This document shows, in pieces, positions 24,301 through 36,979 of a DNA stretch of 64,000 bases. Origin of the DNA: Crotophaga sulcirostris (taxonomy: Eukaryota > Chordata > Aves > Cuculiformes > Crotophagidae); contig VYZB01000759.1 of the NCBI GenBank assembly GCA_013397455.1, positions 1 to 64,000 on the forward strand. Reading direction: 5' to 3'. Positions within the stretch are counted from its first letter, which is position 1; each line of letters begins with the position of its first letter. A model generated the notes under the pieces. The model ran no database searches and was not told the origin of the DNA. It saw only the letters and a list, made by a program, of their open reading frames with translations. A program made the translations under genes and the position numbers.

Positions 24301-24396
24301 TTTTTCCCAACAAATGGCAATGAAAGATTGGGACATGGGCTGTGGCCCCTCACACTCAAATTTGAGCATGTCTATAAAGAACAGAGTGAAAAGGAG
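24301..24396 (+). other. Candidate 96-nt exon (splice-bounded, two open frames)
   Basis: The acceptor TTTTTCTTACATCAG directly precedes the interval and a donor, GAG then GTAAGG, ends it. Its length is exactly 32 codons. Frame 1 reads FFPTNGNERLGHG ... and frame 3 reads SQQMAMKDWDMGCG ..., both without stops. I recognise neither peptide. The splice signals are good, but no partner exon was found, so it could be a decoy exon inside an intron or desert. Confidence 0.2.
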
Positions 24397-26010
24397 GTAA
24401 GGTTAAACATGATTAAGCTGCTACAGTGGGCTGATTCCTCTGTTCTGATGGAGAGTTCTCATATGGACTACATGATATTTAAAGAACCTTTTGTGTATCT
24501 GGGATTAAGTGGGGCAATACTCAGTTACCAGACACTTCCCTGCACCAGACTGGAAATTCAGATGCTTGTGTTAAATGCCTGAAATCTATGTATGGAAAAT
24601 TGATTTATCCAGGTGCCCTGGGTGGCAATACACAACTGTAGATCAGGAGGCTATTAAGGTTTTTTTGTTCATTTGCTTGTAAGCCAGCAACAGTAAATGA
24701 AAAAGGAAGAAGTGTTCCTAAAAGCCTTTTTCCTGCACTTCACAGGGGCTAAAGCATTATCCCAGGAAGTATAGAAACTGGGTTTTAGGTCTTAGATTCA
24801 AAGGACTCAAACTCACATATTTTTATTTAGAAAAGCAAAACCAGTGTCCTATATAAGGCCACAGGCAAAGCTATAGGAATCCAGGCTAAACTGAAATATG
24901 AATGTTGTACACCTGTCTTGTAAATCTGGGCCTTTACTCTGAAGGGCAAGGAGGAGGTACCTAGGACAAAGTGGAAAGTTATCTGACTTCATATCAAATT
25001 GGAAGAAAGAGCAGAGAGGTTTAGCTATGGGAATAAAATGGGATTTGCTAATGTAATCCAGATGAAAGCTGAAGTGCTTGGGGACAAATGATCAAAGAGA
25101 ACTAAGACTGTGTGGACCCAAAGCTCAGAAGAAATTAAGGGTGTTTTGAACAACTAATTCACAGACAAGATCAAAACTACCACAATACTGGAAAACAGTT
25201 TCCTTATCATAAAAATATACTTATTCAATGAGGGGGAAATATTTGAGTAGAGTGGCAAAACTTTTCAAAACAGATCTTCTTGAAGAATGAGATCTTCACT
25301 ACAAATACGATGATTGAAGCTTGCAGAAGAGTTGGATAACATTTGCTGAGCTTTGAATCGGGGATTTTAGGTAGAGGAAAATGGGGTGTAAATTACATTG
25401 CAACGACTTTTTCACAGATGTTATTTAGCTCTAGGCAGCCCAACAGCTGCTTCAGTTCTTCCCCATTCTCTCTTTGCCAAGTCATTTGGGGATCTTAGAT
25501 CCTTCTTATGTTTAAGCCAAGAGAAATAAAGCAAAAACTTGCAAAATTATGAAAAAATGCACTTAAATGTTTAATTAAACTCAAGCCTTTATACACACTA
25601 ATACAATTTTTAAGAAGTATTAGATTGCATCAATGCCTTCCCCCTTTCCTTTCCAATACCCTTCATAGGTATTGTTTTTAGTGTTTTTCAATTGTTTAAG
25701 AGCCATAAATACATATTTGGCATCTTTTTGCACATGTTTTGCAGGTTCTGTGGTGTTTTGCAGTGCCCATAGTACCAAAGGTATAGAAAAGGTGCCAGCT
25801 GTTTTGTGGTCATGGCCAAATTACTTCTACTTTTTACCCACAAATGGTGCAAATGAAGAATGATCTGAGACTGAGCTGGACAAATCCTTGTATAGGGTTA
25901 TTATTACTGACAATAGATGTTACTTAGAGTGATTTACTGGCTTGCTTCTTAAATAGATGTTTGTTGATGACAGAAACATTCAAATTTTAAGTTGTTAATT
26001 AATAATAAAT

Positions 26011-26110
26011 NNNNNNNNNNNNNNNNNNNNNNNNNNNNNNNNNNNNNNNNNNNNNNNNNNNNNNNNNNNNNNNNNNNNNNNNNNNNNNNNNNNNNNNNNN
26101 NNNNNNNNNN
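26011..26110. other. Assembly gap (100 N)
   Basis: Exactly 100 undetermined bases, the conventional size for a gap of unknown length. A MIR-like SINE and then a CR1 begin right after it, so a repeat probably broke the assembly. Confidence 0.97.
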
Positions 26111-26127
26111 AACACCACACCTATTCC

Positions 26128-26335
26128 CGGTGCTACCTATCCCAGTGTATCAGTAGATATCAAAGTACTTTGCACAGGACGGTAATGCTTTAGACTGCCT
26201 TCCTCTTTTAGTCATAGTCAGGACATGAAAACCTGAGTCACAAGAAGGGAAATGCCAGCAGGACAATGGCAGAGTCAGGGCTTGATCTGAGAGAGTTTCT
26301 ATCACACATGTAAGGAGTATGCTGCCTCCCACAGA
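26128..26335 (-). repeat. MIR/CORE-SINE-like element, nearly full length
   Basis: Read on the minus strand, the parts come in SINE order. A diverged tRNA-like head is followed by CCTGACTCTGCCATTGTCC, the core with a GACTCAGGTTTTC segment (compare CCTCAGTTTCC), then CAAAGTACTTTGATATCTAC and CTGATACACTGGGATA, matching the usual TAAAGTGCTTTGAGATCTACTGATG tail region. The length and order are as expected for a MIR relative, which is moved by L2-type LINEs. The element abuts the gap. Confidence 0.72.
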
Positions 26336-26410
26336 AGCTGATAACTTTGGATGAATAAAGGTTTTCTTTTCTATATCCAGGCAGAACGTCCCCTGAAGCA
26401 TCTTGTGCTG

Positions 26411-26985
26411 ATTGCCTCTTGTCTTGTCACCATGTGAAGAGCCTACCTGCCTCTTCTTTTATTTTGTCAGACTATGATTAGATTGCCCTGAGCTCGCTCT
26501 TCTCCTGGCTGAACAACCCTACTCCTTCAGCCATTTTTCACTTGTCAAGTTCTCCCACCCTCTGACCATTTGAGTAGTCTTCCTGTGAACTCTTTCCAGT
26601 TTTCCCATGTCTCTTTGGAACCAGAAGGAAACAAAGCTGAGCCTTGAAAAGTGCTAAGTAAACAGTAAAAATCACATCCCTCAGTCTATTGCCTATACTT
26701 TTGGTGATGCATCCTAAGACATAGTTCCTATTAGTGCTTCTGATTCGTGTTGAGTCTGCCATTGCCCAGGACCTCAAGGGCCTTTTGAGCAGAGCTGCTC
26801 CCCAGGCAGTCAGACTCCAACCTGATAATCTGGGTATTATTCTGTCCCAGATATAGGACTTCACATTTATGTCTCTTAAACCTTATGCCATTCTTTCGGC
26901 CCAATCTTCCACTCAGCTCTACTTTACACACAGAATTTAACCTGTCTGTAATAGACTGGCTCTCTTAATTCCAGTTATCACACCA
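26411..26985 (-). pseudogene. CR1 LINE ORF2 C-terminal remnant
   Basis: On the minus strand, diverged CR1 ORF2 blocks appear in order: KCEVLYLGQNN (usual KCEVLHLGRNN), LESDCLGSSSAQKALEVLG, VLGCITKSIGNRLRDVI (usual ILGCIK...SRSREVI), a QEDYSNGQ stretch where LLERVQRRATK would be, and RELGLFSLEK-like codons near 26500. At least one frameshift separates the first two blocks from the third. It is clearly a dead copy, older than those at 8.1 and 59.5 kb. The 3' untranslated end is not seen, and the low-coordinate end trails off just after the MIR-like element. The extent beyond 26940 is uncertain. Confidence 0.85.
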
Positions 26986-28482
26986 CTGTGGACATTCCTT
27001 TTTTTTGTTATCCCTGCTTTGTACTCCAGTGCGTACTGTAAATGGTTCCAGTCTAGCTCTCAGTATCTATTGCTAGTGCACTGCCACAAAGCTATGGTGG
27101 ACCCAGCTTCAGATTAATGTGCTCAGATACCACTCAGCTGAGGCTGTCTGTCTGGCACTTAAATACTGAGCTATATTACTGGAGTCCCTGAGCCAACTCC
27201 AGCATCGTGAAAATGTTTTGCAAATATGGTTGTTGTGTTCCAATGCCTTGGCAGACAGCAGCAAAATCCACAAGAGAGACAGTCCTAAAACTTACTAACA
27301 TCAATTTCACCTCCACTTGATGTTCTACTGAGGCCAGTGGCTTAATGCCGCCTATGTAAGGCAAACTCACCCATAGCAAGACTATCTCCCTTGTGCAATA
27401 ATTCAAATATATTTCCCAACTGCTATTAACCAGTAGCAGTACAATGGAAGAAATCATTTTTCAAGCACTCAAAAAGTAAATGACCTTCATGGACCAGGGA
27501 AAAGAGGAAGCCCCTCCAGTCAAGCTGAGTTTAGAGGGATGTAAAACTCTTGTTCCATAGCTTCTGGAGTACTGGGATGAGTGCTGGGACTCTGCTGGAC
27601 CTGCAGGATCTGGGCACACTGGAGATCTGAGCACTGGAAAAGCAAAAGTTCCATGGTAGCTTCTCCTTGGTTTCTAAATAAAGTTCAAGTCTGTTGTGCT
27701 TTCTCTGGTGTCTTAAATTAGTCTCAGTTGCAGTGGAGAGATTAAGAGATCCTTAATGGTTCACAGTGAAAGGTACAAGATTTGCTGCCAAAAGAAGAAA
27801 ACAAAATGATAACTACTTAATGCTCAGGTCCAAAACTTGTTGATTTTTTCTGAAACAAGAGGAAATCCTTCCTGGTTTTACATAGCCTGTGGATATCATA
27901 AAAGCTATGTTTCATACATAATGAAATAGATCAACCAAGGTCTTCCCATATATCTTGTGCTGTTATCTTCTTGCTAGAATCGTGATCACAGGTATCTTTT
28001 TTTCTACCTTTCTTTCCAAATCTGTTGTTCACACATTTCTGTTTTATTTCTCACTCGCATATGACTTGGCAATCACTCAGCTGTTGCTAGACTTGTGCTG
28101 TTGTGCAGTTGATACTGGCTTGGTTATCCTGCTCTACTCCCAAGATGCCTTTTTAATTGACTTAAGTTTATTATTGAAAATTAATTTGAAAATAATAGGC
28201 ACAACATTTAGAACCATTTTATTACATTTGCCCAAGCTCTATCATAACTTAAAGTAGGACATTGTAATTACGTATATTTGGCATAGCTCCATTTTCTGTT
28301 TTTACAAATTACTTTATGCCTGATTCCAATCTTTATGTATATAAATAAATGCTAGTATATCTATATGTAATTATGTATGTACATAACCAATAACAATTGC
28401 TATTTTTTAACAAAGTAAAAACTGTGCATTTGTCCCAAATTACAGAAAAAATAATGAATTTTCTTGAGACTGATATGGTATT
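26986..28482. other. Non-coding, no gene recognised
   Basis: No repeat or gene was recognised. A plus-strand open frame of 100 codons at 27955-28257 is rich in leucine, isoleucine and phenylalanine, as expected from AT-rich DNA, and matches no family. Confidence 0.5.
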
Positions 28483-28670
28483 ATGATCAAGAGTGCTGGA
28501 TTCAAGAAACATGGATTCAGTTCCTAACACTGTCTCAAGGTTTCTGCACAATTATTTAATGTTGCTCCCTGACTCAGTTTTCCAGCTATACAATGAAGAT
28601 TGCACTTTCTTGTCTAGCTTTTATATTTTCTAGGCTTATAGTGGAGAATAATCAGTTGATATACATGGAA
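28483..28670 (+). repeat. MIR/CORE-SINE-like element
   Basis: The series GATCAAGAGTGCTGGATTCA, ACATGGATTCAGTTCCTAAC, then GACTCAGTTTTCCAGCTATA and CAATGAAGAT follows the tRNA-related head and core of MIR-type SINEs (GAGCACTGGATTC ... CCTCAGTTTCCCCATCTGTAAAATGGGGAT). The 3' part decays into unplaceable AT-rich sequence, so the right limit is approximate. Confidence 0.7.
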
Positions 28671-29438
28671 AGTGTGTATCACAATGGGTTATATCTTTGC
28701 CTGAGTCTGACAAAATGCCTGTACAGGCACTGAAATGAGGTGTAAGGGAGCAAAATATGGTTTACAGGTGTGTCCACTGGAAACATATTTATTATATTTG
28801 ACTTTTTGAAAGTAGAAAATCCTATTGATTTGACCTGACTGTTTCAGGAATTTTTTTTTAAAATGTGGTTTACATAATTATTTTATTATTTATAATGAAA
28901 TAGAAACAGTAGTTTGAAACTTCTGAAACATAACTTATTTCTGTATTTTGAAGGGATATTAATCATTAATTGACAGATGAGTGTAATACATTATTTATCC
29001 TCAGTCTTCGTTGATGCGACCTTGCTAAACTACATAAATATGTAGAGTTGAATCCTTCTTCAAAGGAAAATGGGAAATCTATGGTTTTTGAACTTTAAAA
29101 TCTTTGACTTTAGGAGTCTTTCCTGTGAATAAGGATGTAGGACCCAAAGGAACAAAACTTCCTTTGCTTATTCAGCCCAGACTGCTACTTTAAATGCTTA
29201 TGCAGAACATTTAAACACTACCCTCGTCTTTAAAATCCTTTACAGTGGATTCCTATTCTTGGCCATGTCAAAAACCTACATGAAGCTTGACCTTCAACCT
29301 CAGCAGTTTCTCAGAGTAGGCCTTCTGCCCTCATTCTGCCCGTGGGGCTCTGTGTAACAAGTTTCTTCAGGCCCCAGATGGTGAACAGCCAACCAAAGTG
29401 GTGGAAACAAGATTTTGGAAGTTTTCTAGATATGTGTC

Positions 29439-29474
29439 GTATATGTATGTATGTATGTATATATATATATATAC
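29439..29474. repeat. (GTAT)n/(AT)n microsatellite
   Basis: About four ATGT units pass into a run of six or seven AT dinucleotides. Such compound tracts are usually length-variable. Confidence 0.9.
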
Positions 29475-32400
29475 CCGTACAGATGTTGAAGAGCTGAGGC
29501 TTTGGGTTTGGGAAGCTGTTTTTTACATTCCTATGCTTGGAATTGAATATTATTTCATGAGCTGCTGCTGTCACACTGGATAAAAGGTTCTTTTCCTCCT
29601 ATTTTTTCATAAGAAAAGTCTGATTTAAATCCAGGAGAAAATCAGTGTTTGAAGCACTCCACCTCAGCAAAGCATCCCTATTTTACCCTAGCACATACAC
29701 TAGAAACCTCGCCCAGCTGTCTTTGGCAGCAGATCTTCAGCACAATTTTAAAGATGCATTCATTTTGTATTTCTCAAGCTCTTCAAGGGAGACTATGAGT
29801 GAAACCCACTGGGCTACTCTTCTCTAGTGTAGCATCTGATGAAAACCTTCAACATTAATGATAATACAGAGGACTACAGAGGTTACCTCCAAAGGTACTT
29901 TCCAACTGGCTTACCTTCCTGACTTTCATATAATCAAGGAGTCTGATCCCTGTCCATGTCTGTATTGAAAGCCCAAGGCTTCAAAGTGATCCCTTGTTCT
30001 AAACTGTACTTACTGTTCTACCACCAGCAGAGAGAAACGTCAAACCCTTGCACTTAGGTTGTCTTCATCTACTGACCTCAGAGGTTTCTGCTCCTACTGT
30101 CTAAAAATATTTCCTAGGTTGGCATGTTGAACTCCCTTCTTATTTCTTACTGTGGCACAAAGTTTTTTGGAGGAACTTGCAACTCCAGCATATTTGAGAA
30201 TGCATTTGTGAGCTTCACACTGATGCCAGGCTATATTATCTGAACCCTTGCTCACACCACCATCTAGATGGCAGCTGTATCAAAGATAGGGCTGGGATTA
30301 AAACCCCAATAAGTTACATCCACACTTTAACCGTTGTCTTCTGAAAGCTCTGCTAAAAAGCTGTGCCTCAGGGTACAGGAGAATTGCAAACATATTTCTT
30401 TCTCCTACTTTCTTTTCCCACAAAAATAGGTCATAATCACTAGTTTTTGATCCCTTTTCCTAATAGTCATTTTAAGAAGTAGTTTTAAGCATATATAACT
30501 GAGGCACAAATAACATATATGTGTGTGTACAACACTGGCAAACACTTCAAGATACCACTGTAAAATGTTCTTTTGATTCTTTATTATCATCTAAGATATA
30601 TTTTATTTATATCTATCTAAATCTCTGCCAAGACCACGCGTTAGAAACCACCTGCTTTTTCTGAAGTGGTCTGGTCCCAGGCCATCTGGTCAACTCACCA
30701 CGTAACAAGATTAAAGGCATCTGGGATTGAAACATAAATTAAAAGTAACTCCTCATGTATGATTCCCTTTGGTGGCGCAACCGGTATCAATGCAACAAAT
30801 TTCAAGTGCTAAAATAAAGACACAAATATGGGGCATGTCTGAGCCAGACATATGATGTGTGATGTGTGGGATGTGAGTCCTAATTTATTCATTAATGGCA
30901 TATAGATAATATACCAGCCCTTCTCCCTGTTGAAAAGTGGTTTGACTGCTGGCAGGTCATTTAGGGAGGAAGATGACCTGAGAAATTAATGAGATTACCA
31001 TATTTTACATTAGTTCTACTGTATTGCACAAAACCTCCAAACTCATGGGTACTAAAAATACTGGGACTGGTAGCACAGCAACTCTTCTACACATCCATCC
31101 CACAACGTATTGCTGGAAAAGTTAAATTGTTCCTCATAAACATAACCAAATGGGACTGTTATCAAATGGACTGCAGTCTGCAGTAGTCTGTGGCCAATGT
31201 GAGTGTTTAACACACACAACCCCAAGCAGACATGCACTGACATATCTTCTCATTCAGATTTGAAAGAGCTGATTTTTGTGAGTCAGGAGGCTGAAAATGT
31301 GAGGTCAGAGCAGAGGAAGGACTGGGGAGGCAAGGAAGAGGATATGAAAAGAGCTAGTAAATTTAAACTATTTCTGAAGAAGATTAAAGGCAAAAAAATA
31401 TAATCCAAGAACATTTATTTAATATCCAGAAAATCTGAAGAAGCAAAATGAATTTTTTTTTAATAGTATGTCTTGATATTTTATCTGTGAGATCCAACTT
31501 GGAGCTAATTTTGTGCTGAACATGCAGAAATATCAGCACCAGCTTAACTCCTGCAATAGATCTGCAATAATGAATTTAGAAGAAAGATAGAAATTCTCTG
31601 GCTGTCAGATAGGTGTAGGAAATAAAGTCCAGTCTGCTCTTTGGCTTTGCCTGTCAAAACAGTCATAAAAACTTCATATTTTAAACCACATAATCTATTA
31701 ATTCCTTTTATCATGGTCATGATATTAATAGCTTATATTATTCTCTTTTTCTTTCTGTGTTCAGGAGAAAAGCTCTCTGCTGTCTCCCAAATCCATTTTA
31801 CCTTTCAAGTAGGTGCATATGCTGTATTTAATAGGAAAACAAGAACATGGCTTTATTCTCTCAAAGTTGAAATCTCATGAGCTGTAATGAGAGTAAAATT
31901 GAGTAAGAAAAGGCTGAAAAATATAAGAAGAATATGTGACCATGATAAAATATATTAAGCACTTGGTAGACTGAGAACTAGTTTTAAAAGTTGAATTCCT
32001 TTTGCCCAGGTGAAATTGATGTTTAAAAACCATAAACAACAAAACAGTTTTTGAATTTGAGAAAATGTCTTATTTGTAGACATTTTTAACGTGACAGAAA
32101 TTCTGGAAAGTCTGATTTTGGAAATAAACTGTTTCAGTGCTGTATGGGTAAGATTGTTTGTATTCTGAAAATATTCATTTTCACACAGGGGGTTATAATG
32201 TTAACCTTGGGTTACTTTTTCAGATATCCAAACCAACATCATAAGTCTGTTTCAAGCCTCCTAAAAGTGGGATAGACAAATATCAGTCCAAGATAATGAA
32301 CTTTGACTAGATGTTTAACTTCTATAGAGCTAAAACAAGAAGTGAGTCCTCTCATAAGTTAGTAACATAGCAACATAAATAAGTTATTTTGATGTTATAA

Positions 32401-33124
32401 GATGAAACAAGAGTGTTGAAATACATCCGATGAAAACACTGGGAAAGTTCTATAGGTCTAAAAAATCTTTTATTTCTGTTAAACATATTTTTTTAAGTCT
32501 AAAATTTGTGTATTGATTTTTAAGTAATATTACTCTCTTTAACATTCAACACTGTAAACAAGCTGATATAAATGAAGACTTTCAGTTAGCACTGTGTAGA
32601 AGCAATTTTCTTCTATATTTCATTTATCTAGTTGGATTTTTAGGGAAGCTCCTCTCCAGTCATTCATTCCTTTAAGAATGAAATTGTTAAATATTGACCA
32701 TACAAGATTTTGTCTTTCATGTATGGACGTTTTCTTTACAAAAAGGACAAGCAAACAAAAATGTTTCAGTGCCAGCATTTTGAAACATTCTCAATGAGTG
32801 ACTTCAAAGTGAAGGGTAATAATGTAAAAATAGTGAAGTATCTGTAGGTACTATTCCAATCCCTGAAAATAGTTTCCATTTTTTTGTCACTTTAAAATTA
32901 ATTTCTTTAGAAATGTCCTTTCCCTTTTTTTTTTTCAAGAGTAAAAGATCTCTCGCAGCAACAGAAGTTTGTTTCAGTGGTATAAATTATCTTGAGTGTA
33001 TAGGAAGTGTCTTGAAGCAGAGTGTGACAAAATGTGAAAACAGAGAACAATCCTTTTCACTTTTATTAATTCTATTCTGAGATTTTTTTGTAACAACTGA
33101 CAGCTAACAGTATTGTAGACTTTG

Positions 33125-33280
33125 GTGGCTATCACAGACATCATGAGATCCTTTACTCCAGTCTCTAGGGTGAAGGAGTACTGATGCTGTTATCACTGGA
33201 TGTCTATCAAAAGTCTTCTTAAAAATTCACCATGATAGTGTTCCATAACTAGACCACTATTCTGTGCACAACTTAATTAT
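33125..33280 (-). repeat. Possible very old CR1 3' region
   Basis: TCTTCTTAAAAATTCACCATGATAGTG followed by TTCCATAAC and, about 15 bases later, TTCTGTGC resembles the minus-strand CR1 pattern TTAAAAACCTCCAGTGATGG ... TTCCACAACC ... TTCCAGTGC. CATGAGATCCTTTACTCCAG upstream may be the end of the 3' untranslated region. It is heavily decayed. Confidence 0.4.
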
Positions 33281-36074
33281 GCTTAGGATCATGATAAACT
33301 ACAAGAGAAATTCAGATCTTTCTGTGGAGGAAAGAGAAAGAACCTTTGTTCATGGTAACTATCTATATGCATTTAGGGACTGAGATCTTATCCAATGAAG
33401 GTGAGTTCAGATAAATGGAAAAAAACATTTTGTTCCATTGAGACAGATGAGCTACCTGTGTCCACAACAAAATACAGTACAGACCTATTTATATAACAGA
33501 AAGCTGCTGGGTTAAAGACCCACTGCTGAGAAATATCATGAAAAGAGAAGTATGTTTTTACACAATTGTTTTAGCAGCTAATTAATACAAGCTCAACTTT
33601 ACAGACCTATATAAGAACTGAGATGAAATGAAAATGAACAAAAATAACTGCCTGTATTGGAATTCTTTTCTCTGGAACCTTGTCTTAGTTGAAATGTCCA
33701 GGAAAATTTTTATTAAAAATTAGTTTTGGAAAAAATTCAATCACATCTAACCATCTGTTGTCTTCCTGAAAACTTTATGTGTAACTTGCAGTTATATGTG
33801 TTTAAACACAATGATTCAAATGATTTAACTCTTTAGACCATCAGCAATTCAGTATAATTTTTTCCTTCTGCAAAAAGAGATAATGCTATAATTATGGCCA
33901 AGCACTCTGAATCCTCTCCTTCACTCTAATCTCCTTCACTCAGTTTCCTCTGCCCAGGGAGGCAGGTGACCCCAGTTTACCCTTGTAATGATGGGGTTGG
34001 TTTTTACCAGCTTCTTGGAGGCAGTCATCCTCCCAGCACCACTGCTTACACTGCACCATCAACCCCACGTTCTCATGTTGGTGAGTCAGCATTAAAAACC
34101 ATTTAGTTGGCTTTTAAAAAAATCATATGTAAAAATATTATTTATACTTGCTTGTTTTTGAGTTTGAATCATTCATTTGCTTTGCCTATACAAGTCTTTT
34201 TGATTAACCCTCAGTGCTCCAGTCTGTAAAAACAATTTTGGAAATGAGCACATAGATGTCTCTTCAGATCTCCTGATAGGGGTCCAGGGGCTGGTGCTGT
34301 AAGAAAGGCAACAGCTATGGTGACACGCACAATAAAGTCTTGTGAATGGGTACAATATGTGCAGTGTGTTTTTCAGGGTTTTCCAATCTGATTTGTGGGC
34401 AGAATATTCTTCCCTAACACTTCTCAACTTGTTTCCTGATAGACAGCCTACATTTTCCTTTCATCCTAATTATAGCCCCACATATCACTGTAACTAATCT
34501 CCCCAGTCAGTAACAATTTAATGTTTTACACACCTCTCCCTTTTAACTTCAGACTCTATTCAGCTCTGTGCCTGGAGTGACTAAGATATCAAAGTCAGCT
34601 GCAGGTTCCACATTTCAAATGGAAAATAAATTAGCAATATTGAACCTGAAGGAAGCTTTGATTATCTTTGCCACCACTGGGGCTTTTTTGGCTTTATCAC
34701 TTTGTTCACCCACACCATACCTGCTCAATTCCAGAGAAGATGTAGCATCCAAACCTATTAAATAATTAAAAATGTGATTGTTGGGTAATTTGCATGGATG
34801 GATGGCAGCAAATTTACAGAGGAAAACCAGTCCCTAGGTAATGGAGCTCTGTTTTCCTGTTGGTCAGAAATAGAATCATAATAGAGGCAGGAGTAGTCCA
34901 TGATTATTCTTATTTGGGAATTTTTGTCACTGTCCATTTAGACATCTTGATTTTTATATAGCCCATGCATCATTGTGGCTGTTCAAGCAGCAGGTGGAGA
35001 TTTATGTGAACATGACTACAGGATGAGCACATTGCAAACCTCCCAATGTGCTGAAATTTCTTGGCAAAAATCCAAGCCATGTTTTGGTCTAGTTATAGAG
35101 CTTTGTGAGTGCTCACTTCTTGTATTTTTCCTCTCTTTACCAGAATTGTGCTTTCTGCAGTACAACATGCATTATGGACAGTACTATAGTTCAGAGAAAG
35201 AGGCTGTTAGTTTTCTTCCTCACAGCTTTTTACTGGAAGGAAAAGAAACACAGAGACATTTCACTCTAACACAGAAAAAGGAACTAGAGGAAACCAGTGA
35301 AATCTTTAGTTTCTTCCCCTGCCTTGTCACAGATCTTCACCCCAGTACTTGTTACCTGCCCACCATCCTGATTTTTTGCAGTGTTTCTGGGGTAATAACA
35401 CCTTTTATGGGACTTACTGGGAAAATCCCCAGATAACATCAGAGATAAATGTACCTTATCTCCTCCAGTGCTGTTTAATTTATGCTATTTTTAAATTCCT
35501 CTTTAATTATTTATACAATGAAAATCACAGACATTTTTTGTTACCTCTGTATTGGAGACAGATCAAGATTCAGGAAAGGAAATGTTACACTAATCACACA
35601 TTTTTACATGGTGGGCTTCAGACTGCTTCACTAAAGCACCTAATTTATTCCTAATTCTAAAATGCCTGGTAAAATATTCCTTCTGAAGCACCTCACTTTC
35701 TCATGGACACAAGGAAAGTTTCTTCAGGGGGAGCTAAACTGCGGCAAGAGAATCTTCCTCTGTTCCAAAGGTACATCTCTTTGTTGACTGCCAGGGAACA
35801 GTCACTTCGGGGAGTTTGCTAGGTTATCTGACCTTCAAGAGTAAGACATGGTCAGAGGGAATCCCATCACCTGAATTTCTCTGGAGGACATTCAAAAGAA
35901 TTCTCTCTGGGCATGGAAATGCCATACTGAACTGTGGGCAATCAGGACAAAAGAAAAAACAAATTATTTCCAAAATGAGATGAAGGATCCTACCTCAGGC
36001 TATAACAGATAAAAAAGACCTAAAAGTGAGATTTTATTTGGAATTATAACATTTTCTTCAAGATTATTTAAAAA

Positions 36075-36075
36075 N
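36075..36075. other. Single ambiguous base
   Basis: One N interrupts an A-rich run, probably an unresolved homopolymer-length or heterozygous site. Confidence 0.95.
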
Positions 36076-36957
36076 AAATATAAATACCTTCAATACCTGT
36101 AATAGCGGAACAACTATTAAACTTAGGTCTTTTTGAAACTGAAGAATCATTTTTAGCCCATAATGTAAAGGAAACCTTTTTAAAAGAGGCCTTGAGACAG
36201 GCATAATAATGAAGATTAACCATTGTAAATTCAAATTAAACACCATTGCACCATTGTTTCCTTCTATTTATCATGATTAATCTATGTCCTCTTTCCAGGA
36301 ACAGAGACCACCCAATCTGGTGGCAGCAAGGAAAGTTGTTAGTATTTTAAATGTCAGTAACATCTCAAAAACTCATTAATATTATCGCAGGGAAAACTGA
36401 AATCTGAAGTGCTAGAGGCACATTTACAAAATCCATTTAAAGTTAAAGTCTTGTTAACGTAATGCTGCAGAGGTAGCTCTGAGCTGTAATACCACTTCTT
36501 TATATCCAGTTTTATAGTTTGTTCTTACTGTTGTGTTGCTGATGTTAGCTGCTTTTGTAACGTTATTGGATTTTTCTTAGTAGAGGTGATAGGAACACAG
36601 GCTGAGCTGGCTGGATATGGCGACTCCCTAGTTCTTTGCTTGAAGAGCTGAATCTGACTCTCTGTCATCACAGTGATTATAGTCAAATGTCTCTTTCAGT
36701 AGTTGGGTTTGAAATAGTGGCTTCTGCTAACTGTAACTGAAAAAGCACCTCCATGGGATGGATGTTTTCTGTATTTATGGGCTGAATATTCAATTTTCTT
36801 ATACATACAGAGCAGAGTTGTAATTGCTTTTGGCCTTGTGAGAGGAAACCCTTCACCAGTATCTTTAAGGTCATTTTCAACTTTTTTTTATGCAGTTCCT
36901 TTCCTCAGGTGTCTTCCCAGTTCTCGTAGGGTACAGTAGGAACTGAAATTCCATTTA

Positions 36958-36979
36958 AAGTGTGACTAAAGTCACACTT
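36958..36979. repeat. 22-nt near-perfect inverted repeat
   Basis: AAGTGTGACT is followed after two bases by its reverse complement AGTCACACTT. Directly after it come two AGCTTA-containing direct repeats. Function is unknown. Confidence 0.9.

Larger units (their letters stand above)
17891..26010. other. Non-coding, no gene recognised
   Basis: Apart from the MITE at 18.6 kb, no repeat family or gene was recognised. The minus-strand open frame at 23140-23520 (126 codons, cysteine-containing, with a short glutamine/leucine run) matches nothing I know. Very AT-rich homeobox-like TAATTA/ATTA clusters lie at 22.0-22.4 kb, which may be a conserved regulatory element, but conservation cannot be judged here. 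Confidence 0.5.

Noticed and set aside
29866..29920. Possible CR1 3' tail (GGTTACCTCCAAAGGT, TTTCCAAC)
   Set aside because: Resembles GATGACCTCC-AGAGGT-CCTTCCAACC, but no octamer end follows and the upstream GGTTGGAC is absent.
34975..35436. Longest open frame (153 codons, plus strand)
   Set aside because: It opens at GTG rather than ATG, shows no domain or biased codon use, and a pyrimidine-rich acceptor-like run interrupts it. Open frames of this size are expected by chance.
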